A stretch of DNA of 64,000 nt from Actinomadura_C alba (lineage in GTDB: Bacteria > Actinomycetota > Actinomycetes > Streptosporangiales > Streptosporangiaceae): assembly GCF_039530285.1 (NCBI RefSeq), contig NZ_BAAAOK010000055.1, positions 1-64,000 on the forward strand, given 5' to 3'. The translations under genes and the position numbers were made by a program. This document shows, piece after piece, positions 16,027 through 24,074 of the stretch. The notes beneath the pieces are model-generated. The model made no database searches. It was not told where the DNA came from and saw nothing but the letters and a program-made list of their open reading frames with translations. Numbering within the stretch: position 1 is the stretch's first letter; each line of letters starts with the position of its first letter.

Positions 16027-17052
16027 CTACAGCCCGGCCGTACCCCCCTGGCAGGCGGCCGCCGACGCCTCGCCGGGCGGCGGGACCGTGGACGCCTCGG
16101 CCCCGGTGCCACAAGACGCAGTGCCACCGGCAGCGGTGCCGCCCGCCCCCGTCCCGCCCGCCCCCGTGCCGTTGGCGGCCGAGGCGTTGGCGGCCGAGGC
16201 GTTGAGCGTCCGTACCCGCCGGGTCTCCTGGGCCCGCCGGGCCAGTGCCTCGTCGCCCGGATAGCGGATCTCCTCGAGCGACAGCCCATGCGCCGGGGCC
16301 ACGTTGACGGCGGAATCGCGGATCCGTGCGGCCAGGACCTCGGCCGGCCACTCAACGTCCCGGCGGCCGTCACCGACCACCAGCAGCGCTCCCACGAGGG
16401 CCCGCACCATCGAGTGGCAGAAGGCGTCGGCCTCCACCGTCGCGACCGCGACGCGCTCGTGCTCGTGCTCGCGAGCCCACTCGTACCGCAGCAGCCGCCG
16501 GATCGTGGTCGCGCCCTCGCGGCGGCGGCAGAAGGCGGCGAAGTCGTGCTCACCGACCAGCAGCGCCGCCGCGGCGTTCATGCGGTCCAGATTGAGCGGG
16601 CGCGGATGCCACACCATGTCGTGGCGGCGCAGCGGCTCGACACCGACGGGATCGTCGCTCACCCGGTAGACGTAACGCCGGGACAGCGCGGAGAACCTCG
16701 CGTCGAAGCCCTCGGGGGCCGCGGTGACCCGCCAGACCCGCACGTCGGGCGGAAGCAGCCCCGCCAGCCGGCGCGGCATGGTGCCGTTGATCTGGGTGTA
16801 CGGGGCTGAGGGCACGACGACATGGGCGACCTGGCCGCGTGCGTGCACTCCGGCGTCGGTACGCCCCGCCACGGTGAGCACCGGAGGCGGATCGAGCCGG
16901 AGCAGTCTGGCGAGCGCGTCCTCGATGACGCCCTGGACGGTTCTTTGACCGGGCTGACGAGCCCAGCCCGCGAACTCCGACCCGTCGTACCCGATATCGA
17001 GCCGGAGTCTTACCAGAGCGGTCATATCGGTCGGGGCTCGCTTCTCCGACAC
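16027..17052 (-). CDS. truA: tRNA pseudouridine(38-40) synthase with low-complexity C-terminal tail
   Basis: Isomerises uridines 38-40 in the anticodon arm of tRNAs. GRTDAGVHA (63-71) contains the catalytic Asp66. Earlier GYDGSEFAGWARQPG and later MVRALVGALL fit TruA. The domain ends near residue 275 (LEEIRYPGDEALARRAQE). About 60 further residues form a tail rich in Ala, Gly and Thr with short repeats (NASAANASAAN, GTGAGGTGAGGT), not part of the usual enzyme. GTG 17052 has GAGAGG five bases upstream; ATG 17025 (TALVRLRLD) is a possible later start. Follows the alpha operon in the same direction. Confidence 0.94.
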   Translation of the reverse strand: MSEKRAPTDMTALVRLRLDIGYDGSEFAGWARQPGQRTVQGVIEDALARLLRLDPPPVLTVAGRTDAGVHARGQVAHVVVPSAPYTQINGTMPRRLAGLLPPDVRVWRVTAAPEGFDARFSALSRRYVYRVSDDPVGVEPLRRHDMVWHPRPLNLDRMNAAAALLVGEHDFAAFCRRREGATTIRRLLRYEWAREHEHERVAVATVEADAFCHSMVRALVGALLVVGDGRRDVEWPAEVLAARIRDSAVNVAPAHGLSLEEIRYPGDEALARRAQETRRVRTLNASAANASAANGTGAGGTGAGGTAAGGTASCGTGAEASTVPPPGEASAAACQGGTAGL

Positions 17053-17164
17053 CGGTACCTCTCACCCGTTGGATGATGATGATCGCCGGGCATATGCCGC
17101 GCCACCACTCCCCTGAAAACGATTGCTCCCCGAGTCCTGACCATGGGAGAAGTCTTTCAAAGAT

Positions 17165-17199
17165 CGAGCCCGCCGTCCCGTATCAGGGCGGCGGGCTCG
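17165..17199 (-). terminator. Terminator of the alpha operon (after rplQ)
   Basis: CGAGCCCGCC (17165-17174) pairs with GGCGGGCTCG (17190-17199), with a further CCC/GGG pairing inside. On the minus strand the stem is followed by ATCTTTGAAA. It separates rplQ from truA. Confidence 0.7.
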
Positions 17200-17219
17200 G
17201 TCGCGTCGGGCGAAGAGCG

Positions 17220-17759
17220 TTACTTGTCGCCCTCGGCCTTGTCACCCTTGGCCGTGTCGGCCTCGGTCTCCTCGGCCGCCGGTGCCGTCTTCTCCTCGAC
17301 CTCGGCCTCGTCGTCGGCCTTGGCCTCGGTCTCGGTCGCCGGAGCGGCCTTGGCGGTCGGCACCGGGGCGGTCCGGACCGCCTGCGCCGGAGCGCCGGTG
17401 GCCGACTCCTCAACGAGCTCGATCACGGCCATCGGCGCGTTGTCACCCTTGCGCGGACCGACCTTCGTGATCCGGGTGTAACCGCCGTCGCGGTTCTCGA
17501 ACCGCGGGCCGATCTCAGCGAAGAGCGTGTGGACGACGTTCTTGTCCCGGATCACCGTCAGCACCTGCCGCCGGGCCGCGATATCGCCGCGCCGCGCCTT
17601 GGTGATCAGCTTCTCCGCCAGCGGGCGCAGCCGCCGCGCCTTGGTCTCGGTCGTCTTGATGCGGCCGTGCTCGAACAGCGACGTGGCGAGGTTCGCCAGA
17701 ATGAGCCGCTCGTGCGCGGGGCTTCCACCGAGACGTGCACCCTTGGTGGGCTTCGGCAT
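17220..17759 (-). CDS. rplQ: 50S ribosomal protein L17 with acidic tail
   Basis: 179 residues. The first 120 or so are standard L17 (PKPTKGARLGGSPAHERLI, LFEHGRIKTTETKARRL). An Ala/Glu/Thr/Lys-rich tail of about 60 residues follows, common in actinomycetes and probably disordered. ATG 17759 has AGGAGA upstream and gives the usual beginning; the earlier in-frame codon at 17786 is rejected. Last gene of the alpha operon, 92 bases after rpoA. Confidence 0.96.
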   Translation of the reverse strand: MPKPTKGARLGGSPAHERLILANLATSLFEHGRIKTTETKARRLRPLAEKLITKARRGDIAARRQVLTVIRDKNVVHTLFAEIGPRFENRDGGYTRITKVGPRKGDNAPMAVIELVEESATGAPAQAVRTAPVPTAKAAPATETEAKADDEAEVEEKTAPAAEETEADTAKGDKAEGDK

Positions 17760-17851
17760 GGCTTGGTTCTCCTGTTCCACCTGCATCGGCCGTATCAGGT
17801 ACCGATGTCAGTCCGGCGGCGCCGGAAGTGGCGCCGCCGATAGCTGATTTC

Positions 17852-18865
17852 TTAGTACTGCTCGGTCTCGGCGTAGCTCTGGTCGTCGTCGCCGTAGTTG
17901 TCCGCCGCCGCGCTCGGGTCGAACCCGGGCGGGGAGTCCTTGAGCGACAGCCCCATCTCGATCAGCTTCTGCTTGACCTCTTCGATGGACTTGGCACCGA
18001 AGTTCCTGATGTCCAGCAGGTCCTGCTCGCTGCGGGCGACCAGCTCTCCGACGGAGTGGATGCCCTCACGCTTGAGGCAGTTGTACGACCGGACCGTGAG
18101 GTTGAGCTCCTCGATGGGCAGCGCCAGGTCCGCCGCGAGGGCGGCGTCCGTCGGCGACGGGCCCATGTCGATGCCCTCGGCCTCGACGTTGAGCTCACGG
18201 GCCAGGCCGAAGAGCTCGACCAGCGTCTTCCCGGCGCTCGCGACCGCGTCGCGCGGCAGCATCGCCGCCTTGGTCTCGACGTCCAGGATCAGCCGGTCGA
18301 AGTCGGTGCGCTGCTCGACTCGGGTCGCCTCGACCTTGTAGGTGACCTTCATCACGGGCGAGTAGATCGAGTCGATCGGAACCCGGCCGATCTCCTGGCC
18401 CGGCTGCTTGTTCTGAGCGGCGGACACGTAGCCCCGGCCACGCTCGACGGTGAGCTCCATCTCCAGCTTCGCCTTGTTGTTCAGCGTGGCGATGTGGAGG
18501 TCGGGATTGTGCACCTCGACACCCGCCGGCGGCGCGATGTCGGCCGCGGTGACCACACCGGGGCCCTGCTTGCGCAGGTACATCACGACCGGCTCGTCGT
18601 GCTCGGAGGAGACGACGAGCTCCTTGAGGTTCAGGATGACGTCGGTGACGTCCTCCTTGACCCCCGGGACGGTGGAGAACTCGTGCAGGACACCTTCGAT
18701 CCGGATGCTGGTGACGGCCGCACCGGGGATCGAGGAGAGCAGCGTACGACGCAGCGAGTTGCCGATCGTGTAACCGAAGCCCGGCTCGAGCGGCTCGATG
18801 GTGAACCGCGACCGGAACTCGTCGACCTGCTCTTCGGTGAGAGTGGGACGCTGAGCGATGAGCAT
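17852..18865 (-). CDS. rpoA: DNA-directed RNA polymerase subunit alpha
   Basis: 337 residues. The N-terminal domain (LEPGFGYTIGNSLRRTLLSSIPG) drives dimerisation and assembly of beta and beta-prime. The C-terminal domain (LNLTVRSYNCLKREGIHSV, IRNFGAKSIEEVKQKL) binds UP elements and activators. Both are intact and joined by a short acidic linker. It lies between rpsD (123 bases upstream) and rplQ, the standard alpha-operon place. Confidence 0.98.
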   Translation of the reverse strand: MLIAQRPTLTEEQVDEFRSRFTIEPLEPGFGYTIGNSLRRTLLSSIPGAAVTSIRIEGVLHEFSTVPGVKEDVTDVILNLKELVVSSEHDEPVVMYLRKQGPGVVTAADIAPPAGVEVHNPDLHIATLNNKAKLEMELTVERGRGYVSAAQNKQPGQEIGRVPIDSIYSPVMKVTYKVEATRVEQRTDFDRLILDVETKAAMLPRDAVASAGKTLVELFGLARELNVEAEGIDMGPSPTDAALAADLALPIEELNLTVRSYNCLKREGIHSVGELVARSEQDLLDIRNFGAKSIEEVKQKLIEMGLSLKDSPPGFDPSAAADNYGDDDQSYAETEQY

Positions 18866-18988
18866 GGCTGTTCCTTCCCGCGGCGCCCGCTATTTGACTG
18901 CCGCGTGTCTTCTTCCCTCCGACGTTACGCCGCCGTTGGGATCTGCGCTGGTCCCGGACGGTGGCAAGGCCACCGTCCGGGAAAGCCA

Positions 18989-19615
18989 CTACTTCGAGTA
19001 GTACTCGACGATGAGCTGTTCCTGCACCGGCGAGTCGATCTGCTGCCGGACCGGAAGCGCGTGCACCAGGATGTGCATCTTCTCGCCGACGACCTCGAGC
19101 CAGGCCGGGACCGGACGCTCGCCGACCTCGGCGCGGGCCACCGCGAACGGGGTGTCCTCGATCGACTTCGGCCGGACCTCGACGATGTCCCGCTCGTTCA
19201 CCAGGAACGAGGGGATGTCGACCTTCTTGCCGTTGACCAGGAAGTGGCCGTGGCGGATCAGCTGGCGGGCCATGTCGCGGCTCTTGGCGAAGCCCGCGCG
19301 GTAGACCACGTTGTCGAGGCGCCGCTCGAGCAGGCTGAGCAGGTTCTCACCCGTACGGCCCTGACGGCGGTTGGCCTCTTTGTAGTAGTTGCTGAACTGC
19401 TTCTCCAGCACCCCGTAGATGCGGCGGGCCTTCTGCTTCTCCCGCAGCTGCACGAGGTACTCGGTCTCCTTGGGGCGACCGCGGCCGTGCTCACCCGGCG
19501 GGTAGGGCCGGATCTCGATCGGGCACTTGGGCCCTTCGCACTTGCTGCCCTTGAGGAACAGCTTCATCTTCTCGCGACGGCACAGCTTGCAGTCGGCGCC
19601 GGTGTATCGAGCCAT
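18989..19615 (-). CDS. rpsD: 30S ribosomal protein S4, zinc-binding form
   Basis: 208 residues. The N-terminus has four cysteines in the pattern C9-x2-C12, C26-x4-C31, as in zinc-binding S4. The S4 RNA-binding domain (RLDNVVYRAGFAKSRDMAR, HGHFLVNG) is intact. In other bacteria S4 represses its own operon, so it may do so here. ATG 19615 gives the standard ARYTGADCKLC start. Starts 14 bases after rpsK. Confidence 0.97.
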   Translation of the reverse strand: MARYTGADCKLCRREKMKLFLKGSKCEGPKCPIEIRPYPPGEHGRGRPKETEYLVQLREKQKARRIYGVLEKQFSNYYKEANRRQGRTGENLLSLLERRLDNVVYRAGFAKSRDMARQLIRHGHFLVNGKKVDIPSFLVNERDIVEVRPKSIEDTPFAVARAEVGERPVPAWLEVVGEKMHILVHALPVRQQIDSPVQEQLIVEYYSK

Positions 19616-19629
19616 TTCTCCGTAACCTC

Positions 19630-20031
19630 TCAGACCCGGCGGCGCTTCGGCGGCCGGCAACCGTTGTGCGGCACAGGCGTGACGTCCTGAATCGAGCCCA
19701 CCTCGAGGCCGGTCGCCTGCAGCGACCGGATGGCGGTCTCGCGGCCCGAGCCCGGGCCCTTGACGAAGACGTCCACCTTGCGCATGCCGTGCTCCATGGC
19801 GCGGCGGGCACAGGACTCCGCCGCCTGCTGGGCGGCGAACGGCGTCGACTTACGCGAGCCCTTGAAGCCCACGTGGCCTGAGGAGGCCCAGGAGATCACG
19901 TTCCCCATCGGGTCTGTGATCGTGACGATCGTGTTGTTGAACGTGCTCTTGATGTGGGCGTGCCCGTGAGCGACGTTCTTCTTTTCCTTGCGGCGCACCT
20001 TCTTGGCGCCGACTCGGCTCTTAGGAGGCAT
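19630..20031 (-). CDS. rpsK: 30S ribosomal protein S11
   Basis: 133 residues, full length. HIKSTFNNTIVTITDPMGN, SSGHVGFKGSRKSTPFAAQ and the C-terminal PHNGCRPPKRRRV are the S11 signature regions. It sits on the platform of the small subunit next to the mRNA exit. Alpha-operon gene, 64 bases after rpsM. Confidence 0.97.
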   Translation of the reverse strand: MPPKSRVGAKKVRRKEKKNVAHGHAHIKSTFNNTIVTITDPMGNVISWASSGHVGFKGSRKSTPFAAQQAAESCARRAMEHGMRKVDVFVKGPGSGRETAIRSLQATGLEVGSIQDVTPVPHNGCRPPKRRRV

Positions 20032-20095
20032 CTGCTCTCTTTACTCCTGAGGTCATCGGTCCCTGCGAGGGCCGCGACAGGCGGGCCCCGGAGGG

Positions 20096-20476
20096 CTACT
20101 TCTTGCCGACCTTCTTCTTGCCGGCCACGGTCTTCTTCTTGCCCTTGCGGGTACGGGCGTTGGTCTGCGTGCGCTGACCGTGCACGGGAAGACCACGGCG
20201 GTGCCGGATGCCCTGGTAGCAACCGATCTCGATCTTGCGTCGGATATCGGCCTGAACCTCTCGGCGGAGGTCACCCTCGACCTTGTAGTTCGTCTCGATC
20301 CAGTCGCGCAGCTGCACCAGCTCGTCATCGCCGAGCTGGTGAACCCGCAGGTCACCGCTGATACCGGTTTCCTTCAGGGTCTCCAGCGCGCGCGTGCGGC
20401 CGACGCCATAGATGTAAGTGAGAGCGACCTCTAGGCGCTTGTCGCGCGGGAGGTCGACACCAACGAGGCGTGCCAT
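20096..20476 (-). CDS. rpsM: 30S ribosomal protein S13
   Basis: 126 residues, complete. ARLVGVDLPRDKRLEVALT at the start, the helix-two-turns-helix region (YIYGVGRTRALETL) and RTQTNARTRKGKKKTVAGK at the end are standard. The Lys-rich tail contacts P-site tRNA. It lies 241 bases from rpmJ, the largest gap inside the alpha operon. Confidence 0.97.
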   Translation of the reverse strand: MARLVGVDLPRDKRLEVALTYIYGVGRTRALETLKETGISGDLRVHQLGDDELVQLRDWIETNYKVEGDLRREVQADIRRKIEIGCYQGIRHRRGLPVHGQRTQTNARTRKGKKKTVAGKKKVGKK

Positions 20477-20717
20477 CGTCGGGCAGTTCCCTTCATGTCG
20501 CGGAGGTCTGACGCATCGCCACCCCGCCCCTGCCCGGGCGCGGGCCCCGGCCTCCGACCGGGGGTCCCTCTCTCACAACTGTGCCGTACGGCTCCGGCCG
20601 GGGGTCCGGCTGGAACGTACGGCGCGGCCGCGCGAGAGCTGCGAAGCGTGTCTTCATTTGTACGGCGGTCCGGTACGGACCTTTCGCGTCGTGCCGGGCC
20701 ACCGGCCCGGCAGGGCG
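20477..20717 (-). other. Long spacer between rpmJ and rpsM
   Basis: 241 bases between two genes of the alpha operon with several inverted repeats: TGCCGGGCC/GGCCCGGCA (20692-20712) just after the rpmJ stop, and GGTCCG/CGGACC (20667-20681). No gene seen. The first hairpin could be a partial terminator, and the spacer could hold an extra promoter or a leader for S13/S4 control, but I cannot pick a clear -35/-10 pair. Confidence 0.4.
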
Positions 20718-20831
20718 CTAGCCCTGACGCTGCTTGTGCCGTGGGTCCGAGCAGATGACCATGACTCGGCCGTGGCGACGGATCACCCGGCACTTCTGGC
20801 AGATCTTCTTGACACTCGGCTTGACCTTCAC
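20718..20831 (-). CDS. rpmJ: 50S ribosomal protein L36, zinc-binding form
   Basis: 37-residue protein starting at GTG 20831, with GGAG six bases upstream. KVKPSVKKICQKCRVIRR begins it. Cys11, Cys14, Cys27 and His32 form the zinc site of the C+ type of L36. Stop TAG at 20718. It follows infA by 88 bases, as in most actinobacteria. Confidence 0.96.
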   Translation of the reverse strand: MKVKPSVKKICQKCRVIRRHGRVMVICSDPRHKQRQG

Positions 20832-20919
20832 TGGAGTCTCCTCACGTACGGGGAAACTCCCCGCATACACAGGGTCGTCTCCGTCTCGCCGGGAGATGGA
20901 GAAGGCAACCCCAGTAGGT

Positions 20920-21141
20920 TTACTTGTAGCGGTAGACGATCCGGCCACGCGTGAGATCGTAGGGGCTCAGCTCCACGACGACGCGGTCGTCCGGCAGGAT
21001 CCGGATGTAGTGCATCCGCATCTTGCCGCTGATGTGGGCGAGGACCTTGTGCCCGTTGTCCAGCTGCACCCGGAACATCGCGTTCGGGAGCGACTCGACG
21101 ACGACGCCTTCGATCTCAATGGCCCCTTCTTTCTTGGCCAT
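20920..21141 (-). CDS. infA: Translation initiation factor IF-1
   Basis: 73 residues, complete. The OB-fold features EGVVVESLPNAMFRVQLDNG, HISGKMRMHYIRILPGD-like (here LPDD) and DLTRGRIVYRYK are present. IF-1 blocks the A site during 30S initiation. First gene of the alpha operon, with a promoter at 21268-21297. Confidence 0.98.
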   Translation of the reverse strand: MAKKEGAIEIEGVVVESLPNAMFRVQLDNGHKVLAHISGKMRMHYIRILPDDRVVVELSPYDLTRGRIVYRYK

Positions 21142-21267
21142 ATCCTCCGCGTTTCGCTGGTCGGCTCATCTGGGATCGGTCCTCGCGGCGGGCGAACCCG
21201 CCACCTCACACCCCCTCGGGCCGCGCGGAAGCGCGCACACAGGGCATCGAAAGTGGACCGACAAAAG

Positions 21268-21297
21268 AGTGTACGTCACCCGGTCGGTGAATGTGAA
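21268..21297 (-). promoter_or_regulatory. infA / alpha-operon promoter
   Basis: -35 TTCACA (complement of 21292-21297), 18-base spacer, -10 TACACT (complement of 21268-21273). Transcription would begin near 21261, giving a leader of about 120 bases to infA. Confidence 0.6.
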
Positions 21298-21417
21298 ATT
21301 GTCGCACATCCGGCGGGGTGATATGCCACCGCCGTCGTGGCGGGCGCGGCGGCGGTTCGCCGGGTCGTACGCTGGTTGCGGGTTTCCAACAGGGGTGTAC
21401 GCACGAGGAGGATCGGC

Positions 21418-21975
21418 ATGCCGGGCTACGACTTCGAGCTGATCCTCAGCCGACCGCTGTTCGAGCAAGAGCTGGATCCGCTGTTCCATCGTACCCAGGG
21501 GAACGTCACGGTCGGCTTCGTGCGAGGGCCCGAGCAGGCCGAGCACCCCGGCCAGGCCGGATGCTCATGGGAGGCGGGGTCGCTGGCGGCGGCGGTCATG
21601 GAGGTCATCGGCCACATCGAGGCCAGCGCGCCGGGTCTGCGGGCGCTTCGGGTCGAGGCGGACCCGCTGCTGTCGATGCGCGACATCGCCGAGCGCGTCG
21701 GCCGCACGATCGAGTCGGTGCGGCTGTCGGTCAAGGGAGCGCGCGGCCCCGGCAACTTCCCCACCTCCGAGACCACGACCCCGCGCCACCGGCTGTGGCG
21801 CTGGTCCCAGGTCGCCGCGTGGTACGGGATCGACGACCCGCAGATCAGGGAGGCCGGCCCGACCTCGCGGGCGATCAACGGCTGGCTCGCGCTGCGCGAG
21901 ATCGTCCCGCAGGTGGCCCCGGAACCTCGTACGGTCGTGTCGGCGCTGGCGGTCGCCGTGCGCGAGAGCGCCTAG
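21418..21975 (+). CDS. Hypothetical protein with helix-turn-helix-like segment
   Basis: 185 residues on the plus strand, divergent from infA. ATG 21418 is preceded by GAGGAGG. The first half (PGYDFELILSRPLFEQELD, FVRGPEQAEHPGQAG) is not a family I recognise. The centre (PLLSMRDIAERVGRTIESVR) reads as a helix-turn-helix, and HRLWRWSQVAAWYGI resembles the end of AlpA/MerR-like small DNA-binding domains. A regulatory or DNA-binding role is therefore likely; the target is unknown. Its 3' end converges on the DUF1707 gene. Confidence 0.75.
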   Translation: MPGYDFELILSRPLFEQELDPLFHRTQGNVTVGFVRGPEQAEHPGQAGCSWEAGSLAAAVMEVIGHIEASAPGLRALRVEADPLLSMRDIAERVGRTIESVRLSVKGARGPGNFPTSETTTPRHRLWRWSQVAAWYGIDDPQIREAGPTSRAINGWLALREIVPQVAPEPRTVVSALAVAVRESA

Positions 21976-22056
21976 AAGGTGTCTCTCAAGGCCCCGGGAT
22001 CGCCCTGCGGCCCCGGGCGATCCCTTGCCCGCCCACCGGCTGCGGGCCGGGCCCCG

Positions 22057-22503
22057 TCAGCTCCTGCGGCCTCTGGAGCCGGAGAGGATCCCGGCGAGGA
22101 TGGCCACGCCCCAGGGGCCGGCGACGAAGATCCACCAGGGGAACAGCACGCTGCCACTGGCGACGCAGGAGATCAGCCAGATCGTGAACGTGACCAGGTT
22201 GACCGCCGCGTAGACGGCCAGGGGGTTCCGCGCGGCCGGGCGGTCGAGCGCGCCGGACTGGCGGTGTGCCGGTGCCATGGTGGCCTTGCGGGTGGCGGGC
22301 ACCGGAAGCTCGTAGAGATCGGTCTCGGGAAGGTCGGCCGTCACGTCCTGCAACGCGCCCACGGTCTTCGCGGCGTAGACGGTCTCGAGCCGCTCGTGCA
22401 GCTCGTCCATGGTGATCCGGCCCTCCGCGCAGTGCTCACGAAGTGCCGCGGCGACCCTGTCACGATCGGCGTCGGACGCCCGTATCTCTGGATTCGGCGG
22501 CAT
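22057..22503 (-). CDS. DUF1707 membrane protein
   Basis: 148 residues. The N-terminal DUF1707 motif (EIRASDADRDRVAAALREH, GRITMDELHERLETVYAAKT) is a short helical domain common in actinomycetes. After a linker come two hydrophobic segments (about 93-112 and 118-137; NLVTFTIWLISCVASG, WWIFVAGPWGVAILAG). Function unknown; the domain is thought to mediate protein contacts at the membrane. It lies 63 bases downstream of map in the same direction. Confidence 0.85.
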   Translation of the reverse strand: MPPNPEIRASDADRDRVAAALREHCAEGRITMDELHERLETVYAAKTVGALQDVTADLPETDLYELPVPATRKATMAPAHRQSGALDRPAARNPLAVYAAVNLVTFTIWLISCVASGSVLFPWWIFVAGPWGVAILAGILSGSRGRRS

Positions 22504-22566
22504 CCGTCATCCCTCCACGCGATCGGAACTCGCACAACTTGGGCACCCGTGGCGCATCGGCACCCC

Positions 22567-23397
22567 TCACCCGGTAGGACGCGCGTCTTCGCCGTGGAGT
22601 TCCGCGATGCGGTCACGCCCGCCGTCCAGGGCCGTCAGCACCCACGGGCCGTCCCCGGTCACCGCGAACGTGTGCTCGAAGTGCGCGGAAGGCCGCCCGT
22701 CCTGGGCCACCACCGTCCAGCCGTCCTCGAGCTCCCAGGTGTGCCGGGAGCCGAGATTGACCATCGGCTCGACCGCGAAGCACATTCCGGGCACCAGCTC
22801 CGGCCCCCGGCCGGGCGACCCGTGGTTGGGGACCACCGGGTCCATGTGCATCTCGGTGCCGATGCCGTGCCCGGTGTAGCCCTCGACGATGCCGTAGGGT
22901 CCCTGGGCGCGGATGTAGGTCTCGATCGCATGGCCGATGTCACTGAGCCGGGCACCGGCCCGGCCGGCCGCGAGGCCGTGCCACAGCGACTCCTCGCACA
23001 CGTCCATCAGCCGCTGCCGCTCGGCGGTGATCTCACCGACCGCCACCGTCAGTGCGGAGTCGCCATGCCAGCCCTCGACGATGGCCCCGCAGTCGATCGA
23101 GATGATGTCGCCGTCCTTCAGCACCTTGGCGGCGCTGGGGATGCCGTGCACGATCTCTTCGTTGACCGAGGTGCAGATCGTCGCGGGAAAGCCCTGATAG
23201 CCCTTGAACGACGGTGTGGCGCCCTCTGAGCGGATCGATTCCTCGGCGATGCCATCGAGGTCGGCGGTGGTCATCCCGGGCTTCACGGCCTCTTTCAGCC
23301 GCTCCAGCGTCCGTCCCACGACCAGTCCGGCGGCCCGCATGAGCTCGATCTGGTCAGTGCTCTTGATCTGAATCGCCGGCCTACGCCTCTTCCACAC
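22567..23397 (-). CDS. map: Methionine aminopeptidase, type I
   Basis: Removes the initiator methionine from nascent proteins. 276 residues. The metal ligands appear in order: DCGAIVEGWHGDSALT (two Asp), TGHGIGTEMHMDP (His), FAVEPMVN (Glu) and HFEHTFAVT (Glu). GTG 23397 is preceded by GGGAG and gives a usual length (WKRRRPAIQIKS start). An in-frame GTG at 23415 without a good site is the alternative. It follows adk by 26 bases in the secY-adk-map operon. Confidence 0.95.
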   Translation of the reverse strand: MWKRRRPAIQIKSTDQIELMRAAGLVVGRTLERLKEAVKPGMTTADLDGIAEESIRSEGATPSFKGYQGFPATICTSVNEEIVHGIPSAAKVLKDGDIISIDCGAIVEGWHGDSALTVAVGEITAERQRLMDVCEESLWHGLAAGRAGARLSDIGHAIETYIRAQGPYGIVEGYTGHGIGTEMHMDPVVPNHGSPGRGPELVPGMCFAVEPMVNLGSRHTWELEDGWTVVAQDGRPSAHFEHTFAVTGDGPWVLTALDGGRDRIAELHGEDARPTG

Positions 23398-23423
23398 ACT
23401 CCGCTCCCGGGTCACCTGAGGAT

Positions 23424-24074
23424 CTACTTGGCGAGGGGGCGGAGCGCAGCGAGTGCGCGCTCGGTGACCTCCTCGACCGGTCCGGTGGCGTCGATGCCCA
23501 CCAGCATGCCCTCATCTGCATAGAACGCCACGAGCGGCGCGGTCTGTTCCTGGTAGACCTCCAGCCGGTGCCGGATGGTCTCTTCCTTGTCGTCGTCGCG
23601 CTGGAACAGCTGCCCGCCGCAGTCGTCGCAGATGTCGTCGCGCTTGTCGTCGAACATGACGTGCCAGATGTGCCCGCACTGGCTGCAGGTACGGCGGCCG
23701 GACAGCCGCCGGACGACCTCGTCCTCGTCGACGACCAGTTCGAGGACCAGATCAAGCTTGGCGTCCCACTCCGAGAGGATCTTCTTGAGCGTCTCGGCTT
23801 GCGGCACGTTGCGGGGGAACCCGTCCAGGAGGAAGCCCTCTCTGGCGTCATCCTCGGCCAGCCGGTCGCGCACCATCGCGATGGTGACCTCGTCGGGCAC
23901 GAGGTCACCACGATCCATGTACGCCTTGGCCTGCTGTCCGAGCTCCGTGCCGCCGCTCACGTTGGCACGGAAGATGTCACCTGTCGAAATCTTCGGGATG
24001 GACAGGTGAGATGCGATGAACTGGGCCTGCGTCCCCTTGCCCGCTCCGGGGGGACCCACGAGCACGATTCGCAC
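23424..24074 (-). CDS. adk: Adenylate kinase, zinc-lid form
   Basis: Converts ATP + AMP to 2 ADP. 216 residues from GTG 24074, which shares one base with the secY stop. P-loop GPPGAGKGT (7-15) and DGFPRN (84-89) are intact. The LID domain carries Cys130-x2-Cys133 and Cys149-x2-Cys152, a four-cysteine zinc site as in Gram-positive long-form enzymes. Most actinomycete adenylate kinases lack a zinc site or have a shorter lid, so this detail is worth noting. Confidence 0.96.
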   Translation of the reverse strand: MRIVLVGPPGAGKGTQAQFIASHLSIPKISTGDIFRANVSGGTELGQQAKAYMDRGDLVPDEVTIAMVRDRLAEDDAREGFLLDGFPRNVPQAETLKKILSEWDAKLDLVLELVVDEDEVVRRLSGRRTCSQCGHIWHVMFDDKRDDICDDCGGQLFQRDDDKEETIRHRLEVYQEQTAPLVAFYADEGMLVGIDATGPVEEVTERALAALRPLAK

